Shown piece by piece: positions 48,418 to 62,000 of a stretch of 64,000 bases of DNA (position 1 is its first letter; the number at the start of each line of letters is the position of its first letter). The DNA is taken from contig ML661761.1 in NCBI GenBank assembly GCA_007570785.1, forward strand, positions 1 to 64,000. Direction: 5' to 3'. Source of the DNA: Antilocapra americana. Taxonomy: Eukaryota; Chordata; Mammalia; Artiodactyla; Antilocapridae. The notes beneath the pieces were generated by a model. The model did no database searches. It saw only the letters and a program-made list of their open reading frames with translations, and had not been told where the DNA came from. A program made the translations under genes and the position numbers.

Positions 48418-51400
48418 GATCATGTGCACTATATATGACGTCATATCCACTCTTTATTTACTATCACACAATGGTATTTGTGACATTATTTCCACTATAT
48501 TTTATATCTGTGACATTACAGTCACTGTATCGATCACATTATGCCCACTCTGTTTATGACATCATATCCTCTGTTTGTGATACAACACACACACTGTTTG
48601 ACAACAGAACCATTGGATCTGACAGCAAACCCACTATATCTGATATCATGTCCACTCTATTTGTGTCAACACACCTACTGTATGAGTGATAGCACAGTGA
48701 TTATATGTATGACATCCTATGCATTATATATGACCGCGCATCCACTCTTTATGACAACCCACTTCTCCATTTATTGCATTACATCCACTGTATTCATGAT
48801 ATCATATCCAATATATACGAAGTCACATCAACTGAACATGACATCGTATCTTCTATGTATGTGACATCGCTTCCACTGAATCTGTGTCATCACACTCATT
48901 CTATTCGTGACATAACAACTACTCTATGTGTAAAATCACACTGGGTGAATACATGACATCACAATCACTATACATGACGTCATATTCACTCTTTGTGACT
49001 TCACAGTATTTATGTCTTCACACCCACTATAACTGATCACATCCACTCTGTGTCATCTCACTCAATGTATAGAGAGTATCACACACACTGTATGTTTGAC
49101 ATCACACCCACTATATGTATGAAATCTTATGCAATATATATGATATCATATCCATTCTGTATGACATCAGCCCATTGTATTTATGACATCACATCCACTG
49201 TAATCATGACATCACACCCACTCTATATGATATCTCATCCACTTTATGACATCACATCCACTCTACATGTGAAATCACAGGCAATTTATCTGTGACATCA
49301 CACTCTCACACTCACTATGTTTATTACATTATATCCAGTAATGAGACATCAGGTGCACTGTGTGAATGATAACACAACCACTATATCTGACATCACACCC
49401 ACTCTATCTGACATGATCTCCACTGTATCCTTTCATCAAAACCACTATATGTATGACATCACACCCTCTATATGTATGATATCATATGCACTATATATGT
49501 CATCACATTCACTCTTTATGACATCACACCACTATATTTATGACATCACATCCAATGTACTCATGACATCACACCCAATGTATATGAAGTCACATCAAAT
49601 GTATATGAAATCACATCTTTTGTCCTTGTGATACTGCATCAATCTGAGTCATCAAACCCACTCTATAGGTGATATGACAAGTACATTATGTATGACATTG
49701 TGCCCAATATATCTATGGCATCATGTGTGCTCTTTATGACATCATATCCACTCATTATCATATCACACCACTGTATTTATGACATCCCTTGCACTGTATT
49801 CATGCCATCACACCCACTATATGTGAAGTCACATCAACTGTATATGACATCACATCTTCTATACAAATAACAGCACATCCATTACCTGTGTCATCACACT
49901 GGGCATATGTATGACATCACATGCACTAGACACGACATCACATTCACTATTTATGACATTAAATCACAGTATTTATGGCATTGCACCCACTCTACTGCAT
50001 CATCACAACCACTCTATCGATGATATCACACACATTGTATGTATGTATATCATATCCAATATATGTATGACATCATACACAGTATATATATTATCCTACC
50101 CATTCTCTTGGACATCACACCACTGTACCTATGACATCACACACACTATATCTGACATAGCTTCCACTGTATCTGTGTCATTCAACCCACTGTATAGATG
50201 ATATCACACCCACTCTATGTCCATCACACCCAGTATATGTATGACATCATATGCTCTATATGACATCATATCCCCTCTTTATGACATCACACCACAGTGT
50301 TTCAAACATCAAATCAGATGTATTCATGACATCACACCCACTCTTAGGACTTCTTGTCCACTGTATGACATCATATCCACTCTGTTCATGATATCACGCC
50401 CTCTATATGTACATCACATCCATAGATTATGACATCACATTGACTATACATGTGACATCACAGCCATTGTATCTATGACATCACACCCAGTATGTTTATG
50501 ACATCATATTCACTATATATGTCATCACACTCAGTGTATTTAACAAGAGAGCCACTATATCTGACATCACACACCCTATATCTCACATCACACACAATGT
50601 ATCAGTGTCATCAAACCCATTGTATCAATATTGCATCTAAGATATACATGACATCATATGCAGTATCTATGACATCATATCCATTCTCTATGACGTCATA
50701 TCCACTGTATTCATGGCATTACACTCACTATATATGACATCACAACCACTAGTTATGACATGACATCGACTATACATAGCACTACCCAGCCACTGTATCT
50801 ATGACCTCATACTCTCTGTGTCTACATCACATCCACTGTGCCTATGTCATCACAACCGCTGTATGTATGACACCATACCCACGATATGTATGACATCATA
50901 TGCATTATATATGACATCACATCCACTCTTTGTGACATAGCACTGATGTATTTTGCATCACATTTACTGTATTCATGATATCACACTCATATATGACATC
51001 ACATCCATGGATTATGACATGACATTTTGGATACATGTGACATCGCATCCACTGTATCTGTGTCATCACACCCATTCTATTGATGAACTCACAAATACTC
51101 TATATATGACATCAATCTGGACATATGTATGTGTCACATGCATGTACGTGACATCACATTCACTCTTTATGACATAAAATATACAGTATTCATGATATCA
51201 CAGCCACTATATGTGAAATCACATTCACTGATGATGACATCACATTAACTATACATGAGACATCATGACAACTCTATCGATGACATCACACCCACTACAT
51301 TTATATTATCATATCCACGTTATATGACATCACACATATTGTGTGCAATAAGAACACAACCACTATATATGACATCAACCTACTACATCTGACATCACAC

Positions 51401-53010
51401 TCATTCTGTGTCTTCACACCCACTCAACGTATGACATTGCACCCACTATATGTATGCCATCATATGCACTATATATAACATCACATCCACTCTTTACTTA
51501 CCATCACACAATGGTATTTATGACATCATTTCCACTGTATTTTATACCTGTGGCATCACAGCCACACTATGTATAACATTATGCCCACTATGATTACAAC
51601 ATCATATCCACTATATGGGACACCATGCACACTCTGTGTGACAACACAACCACTGGATCTGACATCAAACCCACTATATCTGACATCACGTCCAGTATAT
51701 GACATCACACCCATTATATCTGACATCACATCCACTGTATCTGTGTCAACACACCAACTATATGTACAATATCACACCCATTATATGTGTGACATCCTAT
51801 GCATTATATATGACAACACATGCACTCTTTATGACAACCCACTTCTCCATCTTTGGCATCACAACCACTGTATTCATGATATCACATCCAATATATATGA
51901 AGTCACATCAACTCTATATGACACCACATCTTCTATACATGTGACATCACTTCCACTGGATCCATGTCATCACATCCATTCTATTATGACCTCACAACCA
52001 CTCTATGTATAAAATCACACTGGGTATATACATGGCATCACATTCAGTATACATGGCATCACATTCACTCTATTTGACATCACAGTATTTATGACTTCAC
52101 ACCCACTATAACTGATCACATCCACTCTGTGTCATCTCACCCAATGTGTAGACGGTATCACACACACTGTATGTATGATATTACATCCAATATATGTATG
52201 GAATCATATGGAGTACATATGATATCACACTCACTCTTTATGACATCACATACCCAGTATTCATGACATCACACCCTCTATATATGACATCACATCTAGT
52301 GTATGTGACATCACATCCAGTATACATGTGCCATCACAGCCAGTGTATCTATGACATACATTCACTTTATTTACAATACCATATCCAGGGTATATGACAT
52401 CACATCCACTATATCTTCCACCACATGCCCTGTATCTGTGTCATCACATCCACTGTGTAGATGACATACATCATTGGGGTATGTAGGCTATCACACCCCA
52501 ATATCTATGTCATCATAAAAATTATAAATGACATCACATCCACACTCTATGACATCACTCCTCCATATTTAAGACATAACAACCACTCTATTCCTTAGAT
52601 CACATGAACTTTATCTGTCTAATCACACACACTGTATATATGACTTCATACTCACGATGTGTATGACATCGTATTCACTATATATGATATGACATTCACT
52701 CTTTATGACATCACACCACATGTGGTATCACATCCAATGTATCTGTGTCATCACACCAATTTTATTGATGAATTCACACCCACTATAGATATGACATCAC
52801 ATTGTGCCTATGTATGACATCACAAGCACTATCCATGACTTCACACTCTTTATGATATCAAAACACAATACTTATGACATAACACTGCCTATGTCCAACA
52901 TCACATCCTCTACACAGGTGTCAGTACACCCACTGTATGGATGAAATCACAACCAATGTATGCATGACATCACATCTGATAGATGTACGACCTCATAAGC
53001 ACTATATGTA
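48418..53010 (+). repeat. Segment D, AT-rich minisatellite with TGACATCA units
   Basis: About 4.6 kb of units 21-24 bp long, approximately TATGACATCACACCCACTAT with GTA insertions. It has no resemblance to the 31-bp satellite around it. Many units carry TGACATCA, and a few (48,437, 48,976, 50,692) carry the palindrome TGACGTCA. A direct duplication offset by about 3.04 kb is visible: the CAATGGTATTT block at 48,469 returns at 51,509, and the GATCACATCCACTCTGTGTC block at 49,035 returns at 52,114. I do not recognise the family. Because many units are 21 bp, plus-strand frames stay open with MTSHPLY repeats; this is not evidence of coding. Confidence 0.85.
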
Positions 53011-56000
53011 ACTCTGAGTTCTTCAACCTTCATTTGAAATGAGACCCTATGATATCCTGGAAGCAACACCAGAGCAATCCCACTCACCTGCAGGCAACTC
53101 GAAAGGAGACGTGACTCCCTTGGTCAAGAAGAAAGGCTCAATGAGGTCCTTGACACGACTCGAGTGGAACTCGAGGCTACCCACCAAAACACGAGAAAAA
53201 GCACAATATAACCTCGTCAACTCGAGATGAGGCCTTACTTCCCTGCGGTGACTTGAACAGAACACCAGGTTTCTCTTCAGATACTCGGATAAAGTCTAAA
53301 ATCCCTGTTGCACACATCTAGGAAAAGCACAAATGCCCTGCCGCAATAAGAAGTAGTTCTGACAACTCAAGGTCAAAGTTACAGACTTCACAATGAGATG
53401 AGGGCTGACTCTCTTGGAGATACTCAATAGGAACTCTGATATGTAGCCCTGTCAAAACAAGAAAGGAAACCTGAGATTCATACCTCAACTAAAGGTGAGG
53501 CCCTATTCCGCAGTAGTGACTCGACAAGAGCCCTGAGATGGCCGTTGCACATCGAAACGAGGACCTGACTTCCATGAGGCAACATTAGAGCTCACCTGAG
53601 GACCACGTGGCAACTCAAGAGGAATCCAACAGTCCCCAGGGCAACTCGAGAAACTGCCTGCCGCAACACAAGAAACATCACAAGATATCTCTATGAATGT
53701 GAGATGAAAATTAATTCGCCTACAGAGACTTGAGGACCTTCTTTGGCTCCTCATCGAACCTTCCAAGTTGCCTTGACTTCATGGAGGTTTCAAGAGAATG
53801 GCCCTGAATTTAAAGTGGCAGATTGAGAGGAACACTTTACTTCCTACCACAACTCAAGAAATGAAGAGATTCCCCTCTCAATGTGAGGTGAGGCTTATTT
53901 CTGATGCAGCGCCCCCAGAATACTCCCAGGTTACCTCTCATATTTCAAGAAGAAGCTTGGCTCCCTTTATGCACCTCAAGAGGATCTCCCAGATATGCAT
54001 CATCATTCAAGAGGAACCTCCAGCTCCTCGCCACAAATGGAAAGGCCCCATGTTCTCCCACTCATTGCGAGATGAGGTTGATTAGTCCCTGTGTCTTCTC
54101 AACAGGACACACGACGTTCCAGTCACAACACAAAAGGAGGATTTTTCTCACCAATTGAAACTCGAGAGGAACCCAGAGATTCCTGCCACAAGTTAAAAGG
54201 AAAGCGAGTTGCACCTCAANNNNNNNNNNNNNNNNNNNNNNNNNNNNNNNNNNNNNNNNNNNNNNNNNNNNNNNNNNNNNNNNNNNNNNNNNNNNNNNNN
54301 NNNNNNNNNNNNNNNNNNNNNNNNNNNNNNNNNNNNNNNNNNNNNNNNNNNNNNNNNNNNNNNNNNNNNNNNNNNNNNNNNNNNNNNNNNNNNNNNNNNN
54401 NNNNNNNNNNNNNNNNNNNNNNNNNNNNNNNNNNNNNNNNNNNNNNNNNNNNNNNNNNNNNNNNNNNNNNNNNNNNNNNNNNNNNNNNNNNNNNNNNNNN
54501 NNNNNNNNNNNNNNNNNNNNNNNNNNNNNNNNNNNNNNNNNNNNNNNNNNNNNNNNNNNNNNNNNNNNNNNNNNNNNNNNNNNNNNNNNNNNNNNNNNNN
54601 NNNNNNNNNNNNNNNNNNNAGATGAGGCCTTTCTCCCAGTTCCAACTCGATAGGGACTCCAAAATCTGTGTTGCAATTGGAGATGGAGCCCTGAGTTCCA
54701 CTCCCTTAATTTGAAATGAGACCCTATGATATGCCAGAAACAACTCCAGAGTAATCCCACGCTCCAGCAGGCTATGCAAAAGGAGACTTGACTTCCCTGC
54801 AAAAGACGAGAGGCTCACTGGGGTCCATGCCAAGACTAAAGTGGAACCCAAATCTTCCAACCAAAACTCGAGATAAAGCACAATATAACCCTCACAACTC
54901 GAGGTGAGGCCTAATTACCCTGTGATGACTTGAACAGGATCCCAGGTTTCTCTTCAGCTACATGTATGGAGGTCTGAATCCCTTGTTTCACATATCTAAG
55001 AAAAGCTCAAATGCCCCGACTCAATGAAAAGGAGTTCTGACAAGTGGAGAGCAATGAGGAGTTACATACCTCAGAAAGAGATGAGGGCTGATACTCTTGG
55101 AGAAACTAAATAGGAACTCTGATAGCCCTGTTGAAACTATACAGGAAACCTGAGGTTCAATCCTCAAGTAAAGATGAGGGCTTATTCTGCTGTAGTGAAT
55201 CGAGAAGAGCCCCGAGATGGCCCTTGCACCTCAAAACAAGAGTCTGACCTCCCTGAGACAACATGAGAGCCTCCCAGATGACCACATAGCAACCCGAGAG
55301 GTATCCCAAAGTGCCTGCTGCAACACAAGAAACTTCTCACCTCAACCTGAGAAACATCTCAAGATTTCCCTCTGAATACAAGATGAGGCCTGATTGCCCT
55401 GCAATGACTTGAGAACCTTCTCGGCTCCTTCTCCAACCTCCCAAGTTGCCTTTACATTCCTGAGGCTTCATGAGAGAGTCCCTGATTTTTAAAAGGCAGA
55501 TCAAGAGAAACACTATACTTTCCGCCACAACTCAGGAAATGAAGGGATTTTCCTCTCAATGTGAGGTGAGGCTTTTTTTCCCATGCACCGCCTCCAGAAC
55601 ACACCCAAGTTACCTCTCGAATCCTAAGAGGAAGGTTGGCTCCCTTTATGCACCTCAAAAGGATCTCCAAGATATGCATCATCATTCAAGAGGAACCTAG
55701 TGCTTCCTGTCATAACTCAAAAGGCCCCATGTTCTACACCTCATTGCGAGATGAGGGATGATTAGCCCCTGCGTCTTCTCTAAGGAACACACAACGTTCC
55801 TCTTGCACCTCAAGAGGGGGATTTCTCATCAATTGAAGCTCTAGATAAGCCAGAATTTCCTAACACAAGTCAGAAGACAGCGTGTTTACCCTCAACTTCA
55901 GATAAAGCCTGATTCTCCAGCACCTCTGGGAATTCACCTCTGAACACGAAGGGAGGCCTAACTCCCTTGCTGTACCTCGAAAAAACGTTGCAATTACTTG

Positions 56001-59000
56001 CCTCAACTAGACAGGAGTCCCGACCCCTCACACTTTTACAACATGAGAGGAACATGGAGTCCCATGCCTCAACATGAGCTGAGGCCTTCCTCCCAGTTTC
56101 ATCTTGATAGGGACCCTGACATTCATGTCACAAATGGAGATGGAACCCTGAGTTTCCTCACCATTATTTGAAATGAGACCCTATGATATCCCAGAAGTGA
56201 GTCCAGAGCAATCCCATGCTCCTGCATGCAATTTGAAAGGAGACACGCCTTCCCTTTGGGAGACTAGTTGCTCACTCTGGTCCCTGGCATGACTCTAGTA
56301 GATCCCGAAGCTTTCAACCAAAACTTGAGAAAAATCACAATTTAACCCCCTCAACTTGAGATAAACCTTATTTTCCTGCAGTGACTTGAAGACAACCCCA
56401 GGTTTCTCCTTAGCTACATGGATGGAGGTCTGACTCCCCCGTTGCACACATCTAGGAAATGCCCAAATGCCCCGCCTTAATTCAAAGGAGTTCTGACAAC
56501 TGGAGAGCAAAAGGGAGTTACATACCTCACAATTAGATGAGGGGTGACATTCTTGGAGAAACTCAATAGGAACTTAATAGCCCTGTCAAAACTCGAGAGG
56601 AAACCTGAGGTTCACACCTCAAATAATGTGAGGGCCTATTCCGTGGTAGTGACTCGAGAATATCACAGAGATGGCCCTCACACATTGAGGAGAGGGCCTG
56701 ACTTCCCTGACACAACATAAGAGGCTCCCAGAGGACCACATCACATCATAAGAGGGATACAAAAGTGTCCGCTGCAACTCAAAAAACTGCCCGCCGTAAC
56801 TCGATAAACATTCCAAGATTTCCCTCTGAATGCGAGATGAGGCCTGATTCCCCTCCAGTGACTCGAGAACCTTCCTAAGCTCCTCCTCGAACCTCCCAAG
56901 TTATTTTAATTTCCCTGAGGCTTCAGTAGAGGGACCCTGAGTTTAAACTGGCAGATCGAGAGGAACACTATACTTCCCGCAACAAATTGAGAAACAAAGA
57001 GATCCCCTCTCAATGTGAGGTGAGGCCATTTTTCTCATGCAGTGCCTCAAAAACACTTCCAAGTTCCCTCGCGAATCTCAAGAGGCATCTTGGCTCCCTT
57101 TATGCACCTCAAGATGATCTGTAAGATACATGTCATCATTCAAGAGGAATCTCATGCTTCCTGCCACAACTCAAAAGGCCCCATGTTCTCTACCTCATCG
57201 CAGGATGAGAGATGATTAGCCCCTGTGTCATCTCGAGAGTACACAAGACATTCCGCTCGCACTTGAAGAGGACACCTTTATTACCAGCTGAAACTGGAAA
57301 GGAACCCAGAGCTTCTTGTCACAAGTCGAAAGGATACCGAGTTTCCCCTCAACTACAGGTAAAAGCTGACTCTCCACCACCTCTGGGAATTTGTCTCAGA
57401 ACACGAAGGGAGCCCTAACTCCCTTGCTGTAATTCGAGAAAAAGCTCCAATTACCTGCCTCAGCGAGACAGGAGTCCTGACCCCTCCCCCTTTTATAGCA
57501 TGAGAGGAACATGGAGTCCCAGGCTTCAACACAAGCTCAGGCCTTCCTCCCAGTTTCATCTCAATAGGGACCCTGACATCTGTGTTGGCAATAGGGAGGA
57601 ACCCTGAGTTCCCACGACTTAATTTGAAATGAGTCCCTGTGATAGTCCAGAAGTGACAGCAGAGCAAACCCACACTCCTGCAGGCAACTCAAAAGGAGAC
57701 TTGACTTCACTGGGCAGAACGAGAGGCTCACTGATGAACCCGCCACGACTCAAGTGGAACCCAAATCTTCCCACCAAAACTTGATAAAAGGCACAGTATA
57801 ACCCCCTTAACTCGAGATGAGGCCTTCTTTCTCTGTGGTGACTTGAACAGAACCACAGGTTTCTCCTCAGCTACATGGATGGAGGTCTGACTCTCCGGTT
57901 GCACACATCTAGGAAAAGCCCAAATGCCCTGCCTCAATTCAAAGAGTTCTGACAACTCGAGAGCAAGGAGGAATTACATACCTCACAACAAGATGAGGGC
58001 TGACTCTCTTGGAGAAACTCAGTAGGAGCTCTGATATCCCTGTCAAAACTAGAGAGAAAACCTGAGGTTCACTCCTCAACTTACGATGATGGCCTATTCT
58101 GTAGTGACTGGAGATGAGCCATGAGATGACCCTTGCACATCGAAATGAGGGCTTGGCTTCCCGGAAGCAACATTAGAGGCTCACAGAGGACCATGTCACA
58201 ACTTGAGAGGGATCCAAAAGTGCCGGCTGCAACTCAAGAAATTGTGCGCCAAAACTCGAGAAACATCACAAGATTTCCATCTGAATGAGAGATGAGGCCT
58301 GATTCCCCTGCAGTGACTTGAGAACCTTCCTTGGCTCCTCCTCGAATCTCCCAATTTGTCTTGACTTCCCTGAGGCTTCACGAGAGGGTCCCTGAGTTAA
58401 AAAGGGCAGATTGAGAGGAAAACTATACTTCACACCACAACTCTAGAAATGAAGAGGATCTTTCCTCAATGAGAGATGAGTCCTTTTTCCCATGCAGTGC
58501 CTCCAGAGCAGTCCCTAGTTCACACTCTAATCACAGAGGAAGCTTGTATTCTTTTATGAACCTTAAAAGAATCCCAAATACATGCATCATCATTCAAGAG
58601 GATTCTCGTGTTCTCTGCCAGAACTCGAAAGAGCCCCATGTCCCTCACCTCATCCCGAGATGAGGGCCGATTCGCCCCTGTGTCATCTCGAGAGGACATG
58701 TAACATTAATCTCTCACCACAAGAGGAGGCCTTTATCACCTATGGAAATTTAAGATGAAGCTAGAATTTCCTGCCAAAAGTTGAAAGGACACAGAGTTGC
58801 CCCTCAAATACAAATGAGGCCTGATTTCCCTGCGTTTCTGGATCAGTGCCTCAGAACAATGTGGGAGGCCTAACATCCTTGTTATCCCTAAATAAAAAGC
58901 CCCAATTATGTGCCTGAACTAGACAGACGTTCTGACACACACACCCCCTTTTACAACATGAAAGGAATGTCCTTTTCCATGCCTCAACAAGATCTGAGGA

Positions 59001-62000
59001 CTTACTATCAGTTTAAAATTGATATGGACCCCAAGATCCTTGTCGCAAATGGAGATGTAACCCTGAGTTCCCCCACCTTACTTTGAAATGACACACTATG
59101 ATATCTCAGAAGCAATGCCAGTGCAATCCAGCGCTTTTGCAGGCAACTCAAAATGAGATTTGACTTACCTGAGCCAGAAGAGAGGCTCACTGAGGTCCCC
59201 TTCATGACACGAGTGCAATGCCTAGCTGCCACCAAACCTTGAGAAAAACAACAAGATAACTCCCTCAACTCAAGAAGAGGCCTTATTTTCCTGCGGTGAC
59301 TTAAACAGAACCCCAGGTTTATTCTCAGCTTCACAGATGGACATCTTACTCCCCTGTTGCACACATCTAGGAAAAGCCCCAAAGCCCAGCCTTAACTAAA
59401 AGGAGTCCTGACAATTAGAGAGGAAAAAGGAGTTACATACCTCAAAACGAGATGAGCGAGTGCTCTCTTGGAGAAACTCAATAGGAACTCTGATAGCCCT
59501 GTCAAAAATGAAGAAGTACCCTTAGTTACATGCCTTAACTCCAGATGAGGCCCTATTCCACCATAGTGACTCAAGTAGAGCACCAAGATGGCCCTTGCAC
59601 ATCAAAAGCATGGCCTGACATTCCTGAGGCAACATTAGAGGCTCCCAGAGGACCATGTTGCAACTCGAGAGGAATCCAAAACTGCTGGCCTCAACTTGAG
59701 AAACTGCCTGCCTCAACTCTAGAAACATACCATGATTTCACAGTTGAATGCGAGATGAGGCCTGATTTCCTTGCTGTGCTTCGAGAGCATTCCTTGGCTG
59801 CTCCTCATAACTAGAAAGTTTCCTTGACTTCCCTTAGGTTTCATGAGAGGTTCAGTGAAGTCAAAGTGGCAGAACGAGAGAAATACTATACTTCCCCCAT
59901 TGACTCAAGAAACGAAGAGATTCCCTCAGTAATGTAAAATGAGGCACTTTAACGGGGCAGCACCACCATAACTGACACAAATTCCATCTCAAATCCAGAA
60001 GGAAGTTTGACTCCCTTTATACATATCAAGCAAACTTTCAAGATAGACGTCATCATTCAAGATTATCCTTGTGTTCCCTGCCACAACTCAAAAGAACTCC
60101 ATGTACCCAACCTCATTGTGAGATGAGGGCTGATTAGCCCCATTCTTCATCTCGAGGTCACACCCGACATTCATCCCTGACCTAAAAAGGACACCTTTCT
60201 CACTTATTGAAACTAGAGAGGAACCCAGAATTTCCTGCCTCCGGAAAGGACACTGAGTGGCCTCTCAACAGCAGTTAAGGCCTGTTTCTCCTGATCTCAT
60301 GGGTATTCGACTCACAACATGAAGGAAGGCCTAACTCCCTTGTTGTACCTCGAGAAAAAGCCCCAATTACCTGCATCAACTAGACAGGAGTCCTTACTCC
60401 CTCTCCTTTAACAACACAAGAAGAATGCAGAGTCCCATGCCTCAACCTGAGCCGAGACATTTCTCCCAGTTTCAACTGGTTAGGAACCCGAGGTCCCCGT
60501 TGCAAATGGAGATGGAAACCTCAGTTACCCCACCTTAATTTGAAATGAGACCATATAATATCCTGGAAGTGTCTCCAGAGCAATCCTGTTCTCCTACAGG
60601 CAACTCCAAAGAGACTAGACTACCCTGGGCATCATGAGAGGCTCAATGATGTCCCTGTCATGGCTCTACTGGAATCCCAAGACTTCCACCCAAACTCGAG
60701 AAAAACCACAATATATCCGCCTCATCTCAAGATGAAGCCTTATTTCCCTGCAGTGACTTGAACAGAACCCCAGGTTTATCCTCAACTACATGGATAGAGG
60801 TCTGATTCCCTTACTGCACACATCCAGGAAATGCCTAAATGACCCTCCAAACTAAAACTAGTTCTGACAACTGGAGAGGAAAGAGGAGTTACATTCCTCA
60901 AAACGAGATGAGGGATGACTCTCTTGTAGAAATTTAATAGGAACCGTTATAGCCCTGTTGAAAATGGAGAAGAATCCTGAGTTTCATGCCTCAACACCAG
61001 ATGAGCCCCTATCCCACCTTAGTGACTTGAGTAGAGTACTAAAATGGCTTTTGCACATCGAAACCAGGGCTTGACTTCCATGAGAAAACATTAGAGCTCC
61101 CAGAAGACCATGTCACAACTCGAGAGGAATCCAAAACTGCCACTTCAACTTGAGAAACTGCCCACCGCAATTATAGTAACATCCCAAGCTTTCCCTCTGA
61201 ATGCGAGATGAGGCCTGATCCTGTTGCACTGACTCGAGTATTTTCCTCGGCTCCTCCTCAGTCCTCAAAAGATGCTTTGACATCCCTGTGGCTTCATGAG
61301 TGGTCCCCTGAGGTCAAAGTGTCAGATGGAAAGGAACATTACACTTCCTGCCGCATCTTAAGTAATGAAGAGATTTGCCCTTCAATGCAAGGTGAGGTCC
61401 TTTTCCTGTGCAGTGATTCCAGTACAGTCCCAAATTCTTTCTCAAATCTCAAGAGAAAGGTTGACTCCCTTTATGCAACTCAAGAGAATCCCCATGATAT
61501 TCATTGTCATTCAACAGGAAATTCGTGTTTGCCGCCACAACTCGAAAGAGGTGTTCCCCACCTCTTTGCAAGATGATGGCCGATTAGCCCTTGTGTCGCC
61601 TCAAGAAGACTCCCAACGTTCGTCTTGCACCTCAAGAGGAGGTCTTTCTCATCTAATAAAACTCGAGGAAAACCCAGAAGTTCCTGCCGGAAGTTGAAAG
61701 GACACGGATTGTCACTCAACTCGAGATAGGTCCTGATTCTCATGCTTCTCTGGGTAATTGCCTCACCACATGAATTGAGGCCTAACTCCATTGAGATAAA
61801 ATCCCATATTACCTGCCTTTACTGGACAGGAGTCCTGACCCACCCTTTTTACAACAAGAGAGAAAAGCGGAGTTCCATGCCTCAACATGAGCCAATGCCT
61901 CTCTCCAGGTTTAACATCAATTGGGACCCTGAGATCTATGTTGCAAATGGAGATGGAACACTGAGTTTTCCAACCTTCAAAGGAAATGAGTTCCTATGAT

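Noticed and set aside
51569..52012. 147-codon open frame with MTSHPLY-like repeats
   Set aside because: It is a by-product of 21-bp minisatellite units. Similar frames occur in other registers, and no initiation context or upstream gene structure is visible.
48418..53010. Assignment of the minisatellite to the bovine 1.706 satellite (23-bp sub-repeat)
   Set aside because: The unit length is close, but the sequence (TGACATCACACCCACTATA) does not look like the GATC-containing 23-bp unit that I associate with that family.
54062..54802. Open frames spanning the N gap
   Set aside because: They exist only because N does not produce stop codons; the flanks are satellite.
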